A DNA stretch of 14,585 nucleotides from an uncultured Marvinbryantia sp. (GTDB lineage Bacteria; Bacillota; Clostridia; Lachnospirales; Lachnospiraceae): positions 1 through 14,585 of the forward strand of contig NZ_CAJKOX010000066.1 in assembly GCF_905201705.1 (NCBI RefSeq). The letters are read 5' to 3'. Shown here one piece after another: positions 1-5,332 of this stretch. Position 1 is the first letter of the stretch. Each line of letters starts with the position of its first letter. A program made the position numbers and the translations under genes. Under the pieces are notes generated by a model. That model did no database searches and was not told the DNA's origin. It saw nothing but the letters and a program-made list of their open reading frames with translations.

Positions 1-31
1 ATAATATATATTTTATATAATTGTCAATACA

Positions 32-78
32 TAAAAGGGCCGCGCCACCAGATCGTTTCTGATGGCGCGGCTCTTTTA
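32..78 (-). terminator. Terminator hairpin after the caspase-like gene
   Basis: A roughly 21-bp stem with two mismatches and a short TCGTT loop starts 16 bases after the stop codon of the caspase-like gene. Its GC-rich core is GGCCGCGCCA paired with TGGCGCGGC. Read on the minus strand the stem is followed by TTTTATGTATT, a moderate T tract. The stem has A/T runs on both outer sides, so it may also stop transcription in the other direction. Confidence 0.8.
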
Positions 79-94
79 TGTACTTCTTTTAGCC

Positions 95-1435
95 CTATAC
101 GAACCCTCTATATGTCCGATCTCCAATAAACTTAATCGGCGCTGTATGATAACCTGGAACCTGATCTGCCGCCCATACCGCAGCATCTCTGATATTGTTA
201 GAGTGATTTCCCGCAATTACTTCCGGGAAAAACGCAGACGAAAAATCTGTGGAGTTCCCGCCCTCAACTGTGTCACTCCATCCTAAAAACGCGCGACTTT
301 GCGAATAGCTATAAATGTTGAATTGATTTGACCATCCAGTCCCTGCCGCGGAGTAACATGCATCCAAAAAAACGAATCTCCAATTTCCATGAATATCATC
401 GCGTCCCATTGTCCATCCGAGTCCACTGAGCACAGTTTGATCCTCGTCACCATGGCATGCAAGATATAAACCGTAAGCATTATCATCATCTATAAAGGCA
501 TCTAGGCTTTGTCTTAAATAATACTGTGCGCTAATGCACGGTTCATAGGTTGTATATCCAAGCTCATTAAAGCATGTCGTTGCATCTGCTGTCTGTTTTT
601 GTGGATTTGGAAAAGCTCCCTCTCCATCTGCTGAAAATGCCCGTGCCACCATTCTCTTTTCTGAATAGGCGATATCTTCCCCCGTTGCCGCATCAATATA
701 AACGGAATAATTTCCAATCGTAAAGTGATACGCCATCCGCACTTCGCCATAATGCCTTGTCGTGGAATTTTCATCGCGTAAATAATTCCTTTTTGTAAAT
801 GTCAGCTCACACTCAGCATTTGACAAGTTCAACCCTTCAACCGTGTCCAGCTGTGTAAGTCGCTCAAATGCATCGGATTGTGTTATGCCCGGTGTGATCG
901 TATTTGGAGCCTCATCAAATCTCCTATATGTTGTAAGTTCCCGCGTTCGTCTATTTACGACAGCATTTACACTTTCATACGGATTTTGAATTGATCCATA
1001 ACTCTTCACCCAGGTAAGACGCCAATAGTCATCGTCAAATTCTTCAGATCCGACAAGGTCATAATTCTCGTCCATATCAGAAATTTCAACAATATTATTT
1101 ACCGTCTCCGAAATGTCGTCTTCTCCATAAACGACAATTGCATCATTCGTACATGCTGTAAAATGGGAAATTGCTTTTACATTTGCACCATCCATGTCGA
1201 CCTTCAAATTGTCGTCAAACACTAATTGCCTGACCCTCTGGCCATCAACGTCTATCACCTGCTGATCACTATATTCTTCTCTTTCGATCCCAGTCATACT
1301 GAGAACCTGCGCAATATTTTCACTCATCTTGGCTTCTACAGTATTTCCACTTGCAGAAACGCCCATCCCACTTGGAATTAAAACCATCAACCCAATTGCG
1401 AGAAATAGCGCAATTGCTCTTCTGTACTTTTTCAC
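95..1435 (-). CDS. Secreted caspase-like (clan CD) protein with PepSY-like N-terminal region
   Basis: The product is a probable secreted cysteine peptidase of about 446 residues. An N-terminal signal peptide has a basic KKYRR start and a hydrophobic core ending near VSA. The middle holds PepSY-like stretches; the clearest, around residues 230-260, reads YSVYIDAATGEDI. Such domains often act as inhibitory propeptides. The C-terminal region carries LACHG followed 32 residues later by FLDAC, matching the His-Gly and Asp-x-Cys dyad of caspase/gingipain-like folds (about H328 and C360), then FLGWSD. I place the start at GTG 1435 because GGGAG lies 7 bases upstream of it; the ATG two codons earlier (1441) is only one base from that motif. 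It is the second gene of an operon, 20 bases after the lipoprotein gene. Substrate unknown. Family assignment rests on motifs only, and the fold could be non-proteolytic. Confidence 0.8.
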   Translation of the reverse strand: MKKYRRAIALFLAIGLMVLIPSGMGVSASGNTVEAKMSENIAQVLSMTGIEREEYSDQQVIDVDGQRVRQLVFDDNLKVDMDGANVKAISHFTACTNDAIVVYGEDDISETVNNIVEISDMDENYDLVGSEEFDDDYWRLTWVKSYGSIQNPYESVNAVVNRRTRELTTYRRFDEAPNTITPGITQSDAFERLTQLDTVEGLNLSNAECELTFTKRNYLRDENSTTRHYGEVRMAYHFTIGNYSVYIDAATGEDIAYSEKRMVARAFSADGEGAFPNPQKQTADATTCFNELGYTTYEPCISAQYYLRQSLDAFIDDDNAYGLYLACHGDEDQTVLSGLGWTMGRDDIHGNWRFVFLDACYSAAGTGWSNQFNIYSYSQSRAFLGWSDTVEGGNSTDFSSAFFPEVIAGNHSNNIRDAAVWAADQVPGYHTAPIKFIGDRTYRGFV

Positions 1436-1455
1436 ACGCATTCTCCCTTCATGTT

Positions 1456-2010
1456 TTATCGATTCTCTTTTAGAAGCCCATCTACAACATCTAGCAAATA
1501 CTCATGTGCATCTTCCTGAATATCGAACCCTTTGGATATGCCCGGATCTCCGCTAAGCATCAAATATCCATCTTGTTCATACACCCCCGTTCCAATATAA
1601 CAATACGGCTCATTTTTATAGACTCCAATCGCATACCCGTCCCCGAAGTCTATATAATACTTCGCCGTTCCTCTCCACCCTTGGCTTGACTCTGTCAAAG
1701 CTTCTTTTCCAAACATTTTTCTGAGTTTTGTAACGGTCTCATCCTCATCAATTTCAAACGTCTTATTCCCATTCAATCCGTCATAAATATATAAAACTGC
1801 CTTGTTTTCTGAGATTTCTTTCTCCTTGTCCTCACTAACATATTCTTGTTTTATTTTCCCTCCCGCTTCCATTTCAGGTTCCCGATCTACCCCCATCCCA
1901 TCTTTGTAGAAATACTCCTCCACGCTTAATTTTTCTCTCGTTTCTCTACATCCACACATAATCAGAATTAGCCCAATGCACATCAATGCAACAACACTTT
2001 TAATTCGCAT
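1456..2010 (-). CDS. Small lipoprotein, first gene of the caspase-like operon
   Basis: The 184-residue product begins with MRIK and a hydrophobic stretch ending in LILIMCGC, a plausible lipobox with lipidated Cys at residue 21, so it should be anchored on the outer face of the membrane. Residues 25-70 are charged and low in complexity (linker-like). Residues 70-180 form a compact domain with alternating strands (VLYIYDGLNGNKTFEI, AKYYIDFGDGYAIGVY). I do not recognise the family. It lies directly upstream of the caspase-like gene, so it may hold, present or inhibit that protein; this is inference from position. The start has only a weak ribosome binding site (AGAGG about 13 bases upstream). 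Its promoter overlaps the operator-like repeat described at 2112-2161. Confidence 0.8.
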   Translation of the reverse strand: MRIKSVVALMCIGLILIMCGCRETREKLSVEEYFYKDGMGVDREPEMEAGGKIKQEYVSEDKEKEISENKAVLYIYDGLNGNKTFEIDEDETVTKLRKMFGKEALTESSQGWRGTAKYYIDFGDGYAIGVYKNEPYCYIGTGVYEQDGYLMLSGDPGISKGFDIQEDAHEYLLDVVDGLLKENR

Positions 2011-2089
2011 TTCTCTATTCGATCCTCTCTATCATTCATTAGCACTTTGCGTCACAACAATCTTTACAGTCATCTCCCTTTTCCACTTG

Positions 2090-2119
2090 ATTTTAACTAT
2101 AATTCTGCTCAAGTGTAAA
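2090..2119 (-). promoter_or_regulatory. Promoter of the lipoprotein/caspase-like operon
   Basis: On the minus strand, TTTACA (2114-2119) is followed after 18 bases by TAAAAT (2090-2095), one mismatch from the -10 consensus. The -35 lies inside one half of the imperfect palindrome at 2114-2135, so a protein bound there would compete with or contact RNA polymerase. The predicted transcript has about 75 bases of leader before the lipoprotein start. Confidence 0.55.
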
Positions 2120-2161
2120 CCACATGAACTTTACACGCAGGCAACGCACAGTTGCTTTTTC
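2112..2161. repeat. Operator-like repeat, copy A
   Basis: This copy has the half-site TGTAAACCAC, an imperfect inverted half ending TTTACA, then CAGGCAAC and GTTGC forming a small hairpin, then a T-rich run. The same order of blocks occurs at 13342-13390, with roughly 39 of 48 positions identical. Here the palindrome is intact only in its outer TGTAAA/TTTACA arms (plus one flanking G-C pair). The shared position, overlapping a minus-strand -35 in both places, suggests a common regulatory site. Confidence 0.75.
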
Positions 2162-2179
2162 TATATTTCCATGTAGTGC

Positions 2180-2208
2180 TTTTAATTTCTTCCCTTTTTT
2201 GATATAAT
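2180..2208 (+). promoter_or_regulatory. Promoter of the type I toxin mRNA
   Basis: A perfect TATAAT lies at 2203-2208. The -35 17 bases upstream is poor (TTTTAA, 2180-2185). Transcription would start near 2215, giving a leader of about 35 bases that contains the hairpin at 2222-2240. The strong -10 with a weak -35 is the only uncertain part. Confidence 0.6.
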
Positions 2209-2221
2209 TCTCACGCTGCGA

Positions 2222-2240
2222 CTCCTTCCAGCGGAAGGAG
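2222..2240 (+). promoter_or_regulatory. Hairpin sequestering the toxin ribosome binding site
   Basis: CTCCTTCC pairs perfectly with GGAAGGAG across a three-base AGC loop. The right arm contains most of the AAGGAGG Shine-Dalgarno sequence that serves the TTG start at 2250. Folding would hide the ribosome binding site. A 5' stem of this kind is a known feature of Fst-type type I toxin mRNAs, where it slows translation until the antisense RNA binds. Confidence 0.75.
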
Positions 2241-2244
2241 GTGA

Positions 2245-2273
2245 ACGCCTTGTCGTACTTAATCGCCTTTGCT
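2245..2273 (+). repeat. Direct repeats DRa/DRb, toxin side
   Basis: ACGCCTTGT (2245-2253) and CTTAATCGCCTTTGCT (2258-2273) recur in the same order at 2422-2430 and 2439-2454. The first includes the TTG start codon. Because the antisense RNA is read from the other strand of the second copy, it is complementary to these positions of the toxin mRNA even though the two loci do not overlap here. This is the targeting logic of the par locus of plasmid pAD1. Confidence 0.8.
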
Positions 2274-2336
2274 ATCTCCGTACTGGCAGGCGTAGTTTCA
2301 TACTACATCTGCAAGTGGCTGGATGGAGATAGTTGA
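2250..2336 (+). CDS. 28-residue membrane peptide, Fst-like type I toxin candidate
   Basis: A short reading frame starts with TTG, 8 bases after a strong AAGGAGG. It encodes a 28-residue peptide whose residues 3-21 form one hydrophobic helix (YLIAFAISVLAGVV core), followed by a CKWLDGDS tail with a Trp and charged residues. This single-helix-plus-charged-tail plan matches toxins of the Fst/Ldr group, which insert in the inner face of the membrane and disturb cell envelope functions. It lies in a locus with a sequestered ribosome binding site, direct repeats, a convergent antisense promoter and a shared terminator, which argues strongly that it is translated. Fst itself is 33 residues. The peptide resembles small hydrophobic peptides I recall from other Clostridia, but I could not compare it here. 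Confidence 0.75.
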   Translation: MSYLIAFAISVLAGVVSYYICKWLDGDS

Positions 2337-2382
2337 CTCCGCAGCACCCGGCCCAACGGTCTGGTCCACCGATAACGGACAA

Positions 2383-2418
2383 GAAGCCCTCCAGAAGCTG
2401 CAACTTCTGGAGGGCTTC
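2383..2418. terminator. Bidirectional terminator shared by toxin mRNA and antisense RNA
   Basis: A perfect 15-bp stem (GAAGCCCTCCAGAAG and its complement) closes a six-base CTGCAA loop. The flanks are only modestly T-rich (TTGTCCGTT on the minus side; no clear T tract on the plus side). Its place between two converging transcripts fits the shared terminator of Fst-type loci, where the loop is also the first contact between the two RNAs. Confidence 0.8.
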
Positions 2419-2421
2419 GCT

Positions 2422-2454
2422 ACGCCTTGTGTAGTTTTCTTAACCGCCTTTGCT
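2422..2454 (+). repeat. Direct repeats DRa/DRb, antitoxin side
   Basis: ACGCCTTGT (2422-2430) and CTTAACCGCCTTTGCT (2439-2454) repeat the blocks at 2245-2273, the second with one mismatch in 16. The spacing between blocks differs (4 versus 8 bases), so this is not a simple tandem duplication of the whole segment. A further GTAGTTT block (2431-2437 and 2464-2470) also matches 2292-2298 inside the toxin gene. Confidence 0.8.
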
Positions 2455-2465
2455 CGGTCAACTGT

Positions 2466-2494
2466 AGTTTAGCAGATTCCGCTGATTTTGTCAA
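2466..2494 (-). promoter_or_regulatory. Promoter of the antisense RNA
   Basis: On the minus strand a perfect TTGACA (2489-2494) is spaced 17 bases from TAAACT (2466-2471). This is stronger than the toxin promoter, as expected where the antitoxin RNA must be in excess. The next gene on that strand, yafQ, lies behind it, so this promoter has no other evident client. From 2500 to 2593 there is only AT-rich DNA with TATATA runs. Confidence 0.75.
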
Positions 2495-2593
2495 CGGATG
2501 ATCCTGTCGATTGGCGGCGTTCCCGCATTACATTACATATTTTATATATTATATATACAGTATATAAATTACATAACATTTGCCGTTGTTTCT

Positions 2594-2866
2594 TCAAAAC
2601 AGATCGCTATGCGTTCCTGTTCTGGTTAAGCAAAGAACAAGCTCATCGTTCTTGATCTCATAAATCAAGAGCCAGTCTGGGGTTATATGGCACTCCCGGC
2701 ATCCAATATAGTCACCGGACAGGTTATGATCCCGATAGCTTTCTGGCAGCGGCTTCTGTTCAGCCAAAATAGTGATTACTTCCTCCAGCAGCCGCACATC
2801 ATAGCCTCTCCGAACAATCCGCTTGTAGTCTTTCTTGAAGGCCGTCTGATACCTAATCGTCAGCAT
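2594..2866 (-). CDS. yafQ: YafQ-family mRNA interferase toxin
   Basis: The 90-residue product has the RelE-fold plan of YafQ, a ribosome-dependent endoribonuclease that cleaves mRNA during translation. The key residues of E. coli YafQ are all visible at matching places: His47 (RDHNLSG), His60 (ECHITPDW), Asp64, Trp65 and the C-terminal His86 in RTGTHSDLF. The full family length is present and the gene appears intact. Its start overlaps the end of the antitoxin gene by 14 bases, so the two are translationally coupled and driven by the promoter at 3158-3186. The YafQ type is well supported by the WLLIY and RTGTH motifs. Confidence 0.93.
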   Translation of the reverse strand: MLTIRYQTAFKKDYKRIVRRGYDVRLLEEVITILAEQKPLPESYRDHNLSGDYIGCRECHITPDWLLIYEIKNDELVLCLTRTGTHSDLF

Positions 2867-3125
2867 TCAGATCCTCCATCAGGTCTTTTACGGAGGAAAA
2901 AGACCTGCTCATTCCAATCCCATTCTCTGCATCCTCGATTGCTTTCCTTGTTACAGCGTTCGGTATTTCTCCGCCGATTTCAAAAGGAATGCGATACTCA
3001 CGGACCGCCTTCTTCGCAAAAATATTAAATGCGGCTGTCATTGTCATTCCCATATCTGCGCAAAATGCCTCAAACTGCATTTTTAAGTCGCTGTCCATCC
3101 GGATATTGATATTTGTGCTTGCCAT
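2853..3125 (-). CDS. dinJ: DinJ/RelB-family antitoxin
   Basis: The 90-residue product neutralises the YafQ toxin encoded just downstream. Residues 1-50 form a ribbon-helix-helix DNA-binding unit (NINIRMDSDLKMQFEAF, then GMTMTAAFNIF), which in this family dimerises and represses its own operon. The conserved AVREYRIPFEI block links to the toxin-binding C-terminal part. AAAGGAG lies 8 bases before the ATG. A strong promoter is directly upstream. Length and motif order are normal for the family. Confidence 0.93.
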   Translation of the reverse strand: MASTNINIRMDSDLKMQFEAFCADMGMTMTAAFNIFAKKAVREYRIPFEIGGEIPNAVTRKAIEDAENGIGMSRSFSSVKDLMEDLNADD

Positions 3126-3157
3126 TATCGCAGCTCCTTTCTGCTCTTAGCGTTCTC

Positions 3158-3186
3158 ATTGTATTATATTTTATTTACATTGTCAA
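3158..3186 (-). promoter_or_regulatory. Promoter of dinJ-yafQ
   Basis: On the minus strand TTGACA (3181-3186) and TACAAT (3158-3163) are 17 bases apart, nearly consensus. The -35 overlaps the TGA stop codon of the upstream Phd-like gene, so the two units are packed without spacer. The leader to dinJ is about 25 bases, and autorepression by the DinJ-YafQ complex would be expected here. Confidence 0.85.
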
Positions 3187-3386
3187 CATTTCCGTTCCAT
3201 TGCCTCCACCTCGGCCATAGACTTCACGACACCATGCCCGGCACGAACCTGCGTAAGGCCGCGATCCAGCTTCCGCAGATACACGGAGTTTCTTTCAGCC
3301 TTCTCCATTTCACCGTACCGTTCCTCGCTGATGATTACCACGTTCTTATCTTTCTTCCGCGTGTCAATTACAGTTTCGTCAATCAT
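3183..3386 (-). CDS. Phd/YefM-like antitoxin, N-terminally short, no partner toxin
   Basis: The 67-residue product matches the second half of Phd/YefM-type antitoxins: a VVIISEERYGEME strand-helix unit followed by YLRKLDRGLTQVRAGHGVVK and a final helix with MAEVEAME. The usual first strand and helix of the Phd DNA-binding fold are missing or replaced by MIDETVIDTRKKDKN. The start is well supported: AAGGAG is 9 bases upstream and an in-frame stop lies three codons upstream, so the short form is what is translated. No RelE/ParE or Doc partner is next to it. It may be a decayed antitoxin, or a trans-acting one that protects against a toxin encoded elsewhere. Confidence 0.75.
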   Translation of the reverse strand: MIDETVIDTRKKDKNVVIISEERYGEMEKAERNSVYLRKLDRGLTQVRAGHGVVKSMAEVEAMERKC

Positions 3387-3392
3387 ATTGTC

Positions 3393-3500
3393 TCACTCCT
3401 TGCATTGTTTCTTGTCCTTTTCATTGTGCCACTTATTATGAAGACGCCGCACAGCCTCATTTCCATTTTTTGGGCAAATATACCCCGCAAAAGCAATCAA
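3393..3500 (-). pseudogene. Short coding-like fragment ending at the Phd-like gene
   Basis: A frame open up to the AT-rich palindrome ends six bases before the Phd-like ATG. Its tail reads GNEAVRRLHNKWHN then a Lys/Glu-rich end, a composition typical of real protein. The AAGGAG of the next gene lies inside its last codons, as in an operon. I find no ribosome binding site or convincing start; TTG at 3500 is the only nearby option and lies just next to the palindrome at 3505-3548. It is probably the 3' end of a lost gene, or a 35-residue peptide. Family unknown. Confidence 0.35.
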
Positions 3501-3504
3501 TAAT

Positions 3505-3548
3505 TGATATAAAGTATATAAATTAAATAATATATATACTTTATATCA
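3505..3548. repeat. AT-rich inverted repeat with 16-bp arms
   Basis: TGATATAAAGTATATA and its exact complement are separated by 12 bases. The inner block AGTATATA/TATATACT is shared with the palindrome at 3921-3956 and with a half-site next to the palindrome at 7601-7634. It lies between the minus-strand Phd-like unit and the promoter of a plus-strand gene. It could be a protein-binding site or a weak terminator; there is no T tract beyond the stem itself. Confidence 0.7.
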
Positions 3549-3581
3549 CATAAATCCGCTATTTCTTTTTGGCTCAGTACT

Positions 3582-3590
3582 TGTTATACT
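3582..3590 (+). promoter_or_regulatory. Extended -10 promoter of the 67-residue gene
   Basis: TGTTATACT fits an extended -10 (TGn followed by TATACT at 3585-3590). The -35 region is poor, as is usual for extended -10 promoters. Transcription would start near 3597, about 55 bases before the gene. Confidence 0.5.
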
Positions 3591-3652
3591 ATTTCCGTGC
3601 AAAGAAGAAGGATTGCGCTCCATGAGGATGTAATAGGAGGGAATCTGCATTT

Positions 3653-3856
3653 ATGATTACACGCAAAGAAATTGACTTGGCTGCACCGCTAACAACGCCA
3701 CAAATAGAAATGCTAACGGCTCTCGCAGCCTCTCCATCGACCGCGGATGTAGACTGTCCGGAATTAATGGCAGCACAACAAAACAGCTTCCATCGGATCA
3801 TCCGCAAAACGGAATCCCGCTTTGTCTCAGGTGACACAGATACATCGAAAAAGTAG
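3653..3856 (+). CDS. Small conserved-looking protein, possible antitoxin-like factor
   Basis: The 67-residue product has the pattern LTTPQIEMLTALAASP followed by DVDCPELMAAQQNSF. I recall short Clostridia proteins with the same order (an LT-x-EQ-IEML helix, then a DEDCPEL motif), often near toxin-antitoxin genes, but their function is not established to my knowledge. It is one of very few plus-strand genes and has its own extended -10 promoter. AGGAGG lies 12 bases before the ATG, slightly far but usable. The opposite-strand frame over the same bases lacks any recognisable motif, so I prefer this one. No partner gene is adjacent. Confidence 0.6.
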   Translation: MITRKEIDLAAPLTTPQIEMLTALAASPSTADVDCPELMAAQQNSFHRIIRKTESRFVSGDTDTSKK

Positions 3857-3920
3857 CGTTATTTTCTGAGACAATCATCAGGCAACCTTGTCATAAATCT
3901 ATATATCGTAAATATTTTAT

Positions 3921-3956
3921 ATAACGTATATACTTTACGCAAAGTATATACGTTAT
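3921..3956. repeat. AT-rich palindrome with 16-bp arms at the end of the primase-like gene
   Basis: ATAACGTATATACTTT and its exact complement flank a four-base ACGC centre. It overlaps the TAA stop of the minus-strand primase-like gene and lies between that gene and the converging plus-strand gene, so it could act as a bidirectional stop. The core GTATATACTTT is repeated elsewhere in the window, which favours a binding site. Another AT-rich run with CGTAAA/TTTACG symmetry lies beside it at 3907-3939. Confidence 0.75.
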
Positions 3957-5332
3957 TTTGTTTCCCACCACTTTCGGATCGTCTTTGGATCCAGCCCAGT
4001 GTCTTTATGGCAATCAGCTTTTTTACCAGACGGATTTGCCTTTCTCCATTCGTAGACTTTCATCTGTGCCGTTGGGCGACCATCCGCAGCCTTCATTGGT
4101 ATCCCTATTGCTTTCATATCCTCTTTTCGCCTCCGCGCCAAATAGAGATGCTTTTCCTGCGTTAGCCCGTTTCTTCTGTTCCGCTCTATATGAACGTCCG
4201 TCAGCGCCTCTATATCGGAAATCGTAAAGTTGTAATATTCCCGGTCATACGCCTCCAGCGCACTCTTAATATCATCCTCAGTCAACGCATTCTCATGTTG
4301 CACCATCTGGAGATCCTCAAATGCAATCTGCATATCCTTCCGAAGCTGCGCCTTCGGAACATCGCATTTATAGGCGTAAATTGCCATACACATCAAAAAG
4401 AAATACCGGTGTCCGCCCCGGATTGATAATATCTGCCGCAGCCACCAATGGTAAAGTGCATACGGATCGTCGCCATGTACCTTTCCTGCAATGTCCCATT
4501 TTTTCGGGTACTTTTCGCCCTTGACAATAACTCGCTCATACCACTCCGGATACGCTTCCCGCGCTGCCGCTCTCGTTATCTTCGACGGTCTAAACGGCTT
4601 ATTGACATCCACCCGATTTTCCGGTCTGGCATAAGCGTTCAAATATTCCAACGTCACCGGTTCGCCGGTCCGAAACGCCACAATCTGATTGCCATGCTTT
4701 TCGTTGATGCTGCCAACCATGCGGAAGCTCTGGTTGATGGACTGATACTGAATCTCTTTGTTTTGCGACGTCGCCTTGTATTCCCACATCCGAAACGTAA
4801 GATCATACTTTAGGCTTTTCAACTGGATTTTAATATTCGGGTATAGATCGATCGGCTCCCGGAAAAAATAGCAAACGTGCAGACCGGTCCCTGACAGAAC
4901 GAGATACGTCGGCATCGGCAAGCGGCGAAGCCGCGTCGGATCGCCGCCAAATCGCAAAAATAAATTTCGCAACTCTTTCAGACCAACACCATCCAAATCG
5001 AAGATCAGTGCGTTCATCCGCTGCGCGTGCTCCAGCTTATTGGATTTCCCGCGATAGGACAGTCCGCTGCACAGCGTCAGCGGATTTTGTTCGATAAATT
5101 CCATGTAATCATTTTCCCACTGATCGGAGAACATGATTCTTCGGCGCATTCGATTAAAACCATCGGACGTTTGCTCCCGATACAGATAAATTGCGTTGGG
5201 ATGAGAATAATCCATATGCTGCTCGTCAGATCGCTCGTTATTCGGGAACATCTCTCTGTAAAAATCATAGCCGCTGACCTCCGGAAATTGAGAACTCAAA
5301 TACTCATATCCTTCAGTGTAATTCTGTGTCAT
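3953..5332 (-). CDS. Primase-like plasmid replication protein (AEP-type core)
   Basis: The 459-residue product is likely the replication initiator or primase of the element. Residues 105-210 carry an archaeo-eukaryotic-primase-like core: ALIFDLDGVG with Asp112 and Asp114 (metal-binding DxD), LSGTGLHVCYFF with His152 (the sxH motif), and FRMVGSINEKHG, resembling the RxxGS-N-K block of primase/polymerase proteins. Residues 290-400 are helical and could be a PriCT-like region. The last 40 residues (CHKDTGLDPKTIRKWW) look like a helix-turn-helix tail. I place the start at ATG 5332 because GGAGG lies 9 bases upstream; the frame is open further upstream but that part is proline-rich and lacks a ribosome binding site. 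It sits behind a long leader with a strong promoter, as replication genes under copy control often do. It could instead prime only lagging-strand synthesis. Confidence 0.75.
   Translation of the reverse strand: MTQNYTEGYEYLSSQFPEVSGYDFYREMFPNNERSDEQHMDYSHPNAIYLYREQTSDGFNRMRRRIMFSDQWENDYMEFIEQNPLTLCSGLSYRGKSNKLEHAQRMNALIFDLDGVGLKELRNLFLRFGGDPTRLRRLPMPTYLVLSGTGLHVCYFFREPIDLYPNIKIQLKSLKYDLTFRMWEYKATSQNKEIQYQSINQSFRMVGSINEKHGNQIVAFRTGEPVTLEYLNAYARPENRVDVNKPFRPSKITRAAAREAYPEWYERVIVKGEKYPKKWDIAGKVHGDDPYALYHWWLRQILSIRGGHRYFFLMCMAIYAYKCDVPKAQLRKDMQIAFEDLQMVQHENALTEDDIKSALEAYDREYYNFTISDIEALTDVHIERNRRNGLTQEKHLYLARRRKEDMKAIGIPMKAADGRPTAQMKVYEWRKANPSGKKADCHKDTGLDPKTIRKWWETK

Larger units (their letters stand above)
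2380..2459 (-). ncRNA. Antisense RNA antitoxin of the Fst-like locus
   Basis: The promoter at 2466-2494 would start a minus-strand RNA near 2459. It would run through the second copies of the direct repeats and end at the hairpin 2383-2418, giving about 80 bases. In pAD1 the equivalent RNA II is 66 bases and the toxin RNA I about 210; here the toxin RNA would be about 205. The RNA can pair with the toxin mRNA through the direct repeats, covering the start codon, and through the shared terminator loop (TGCA in the loop on both strands). Its ends are predictions. Confidence 0.7.

Noticed and set aside
3589..3837. An 82-codon minus-strand frame opposite the small plus-strand gene
   Set aside because: It has no ribosome binding site and reads like an antisense product; the plus strand has an extended -10 and AGGAGG.
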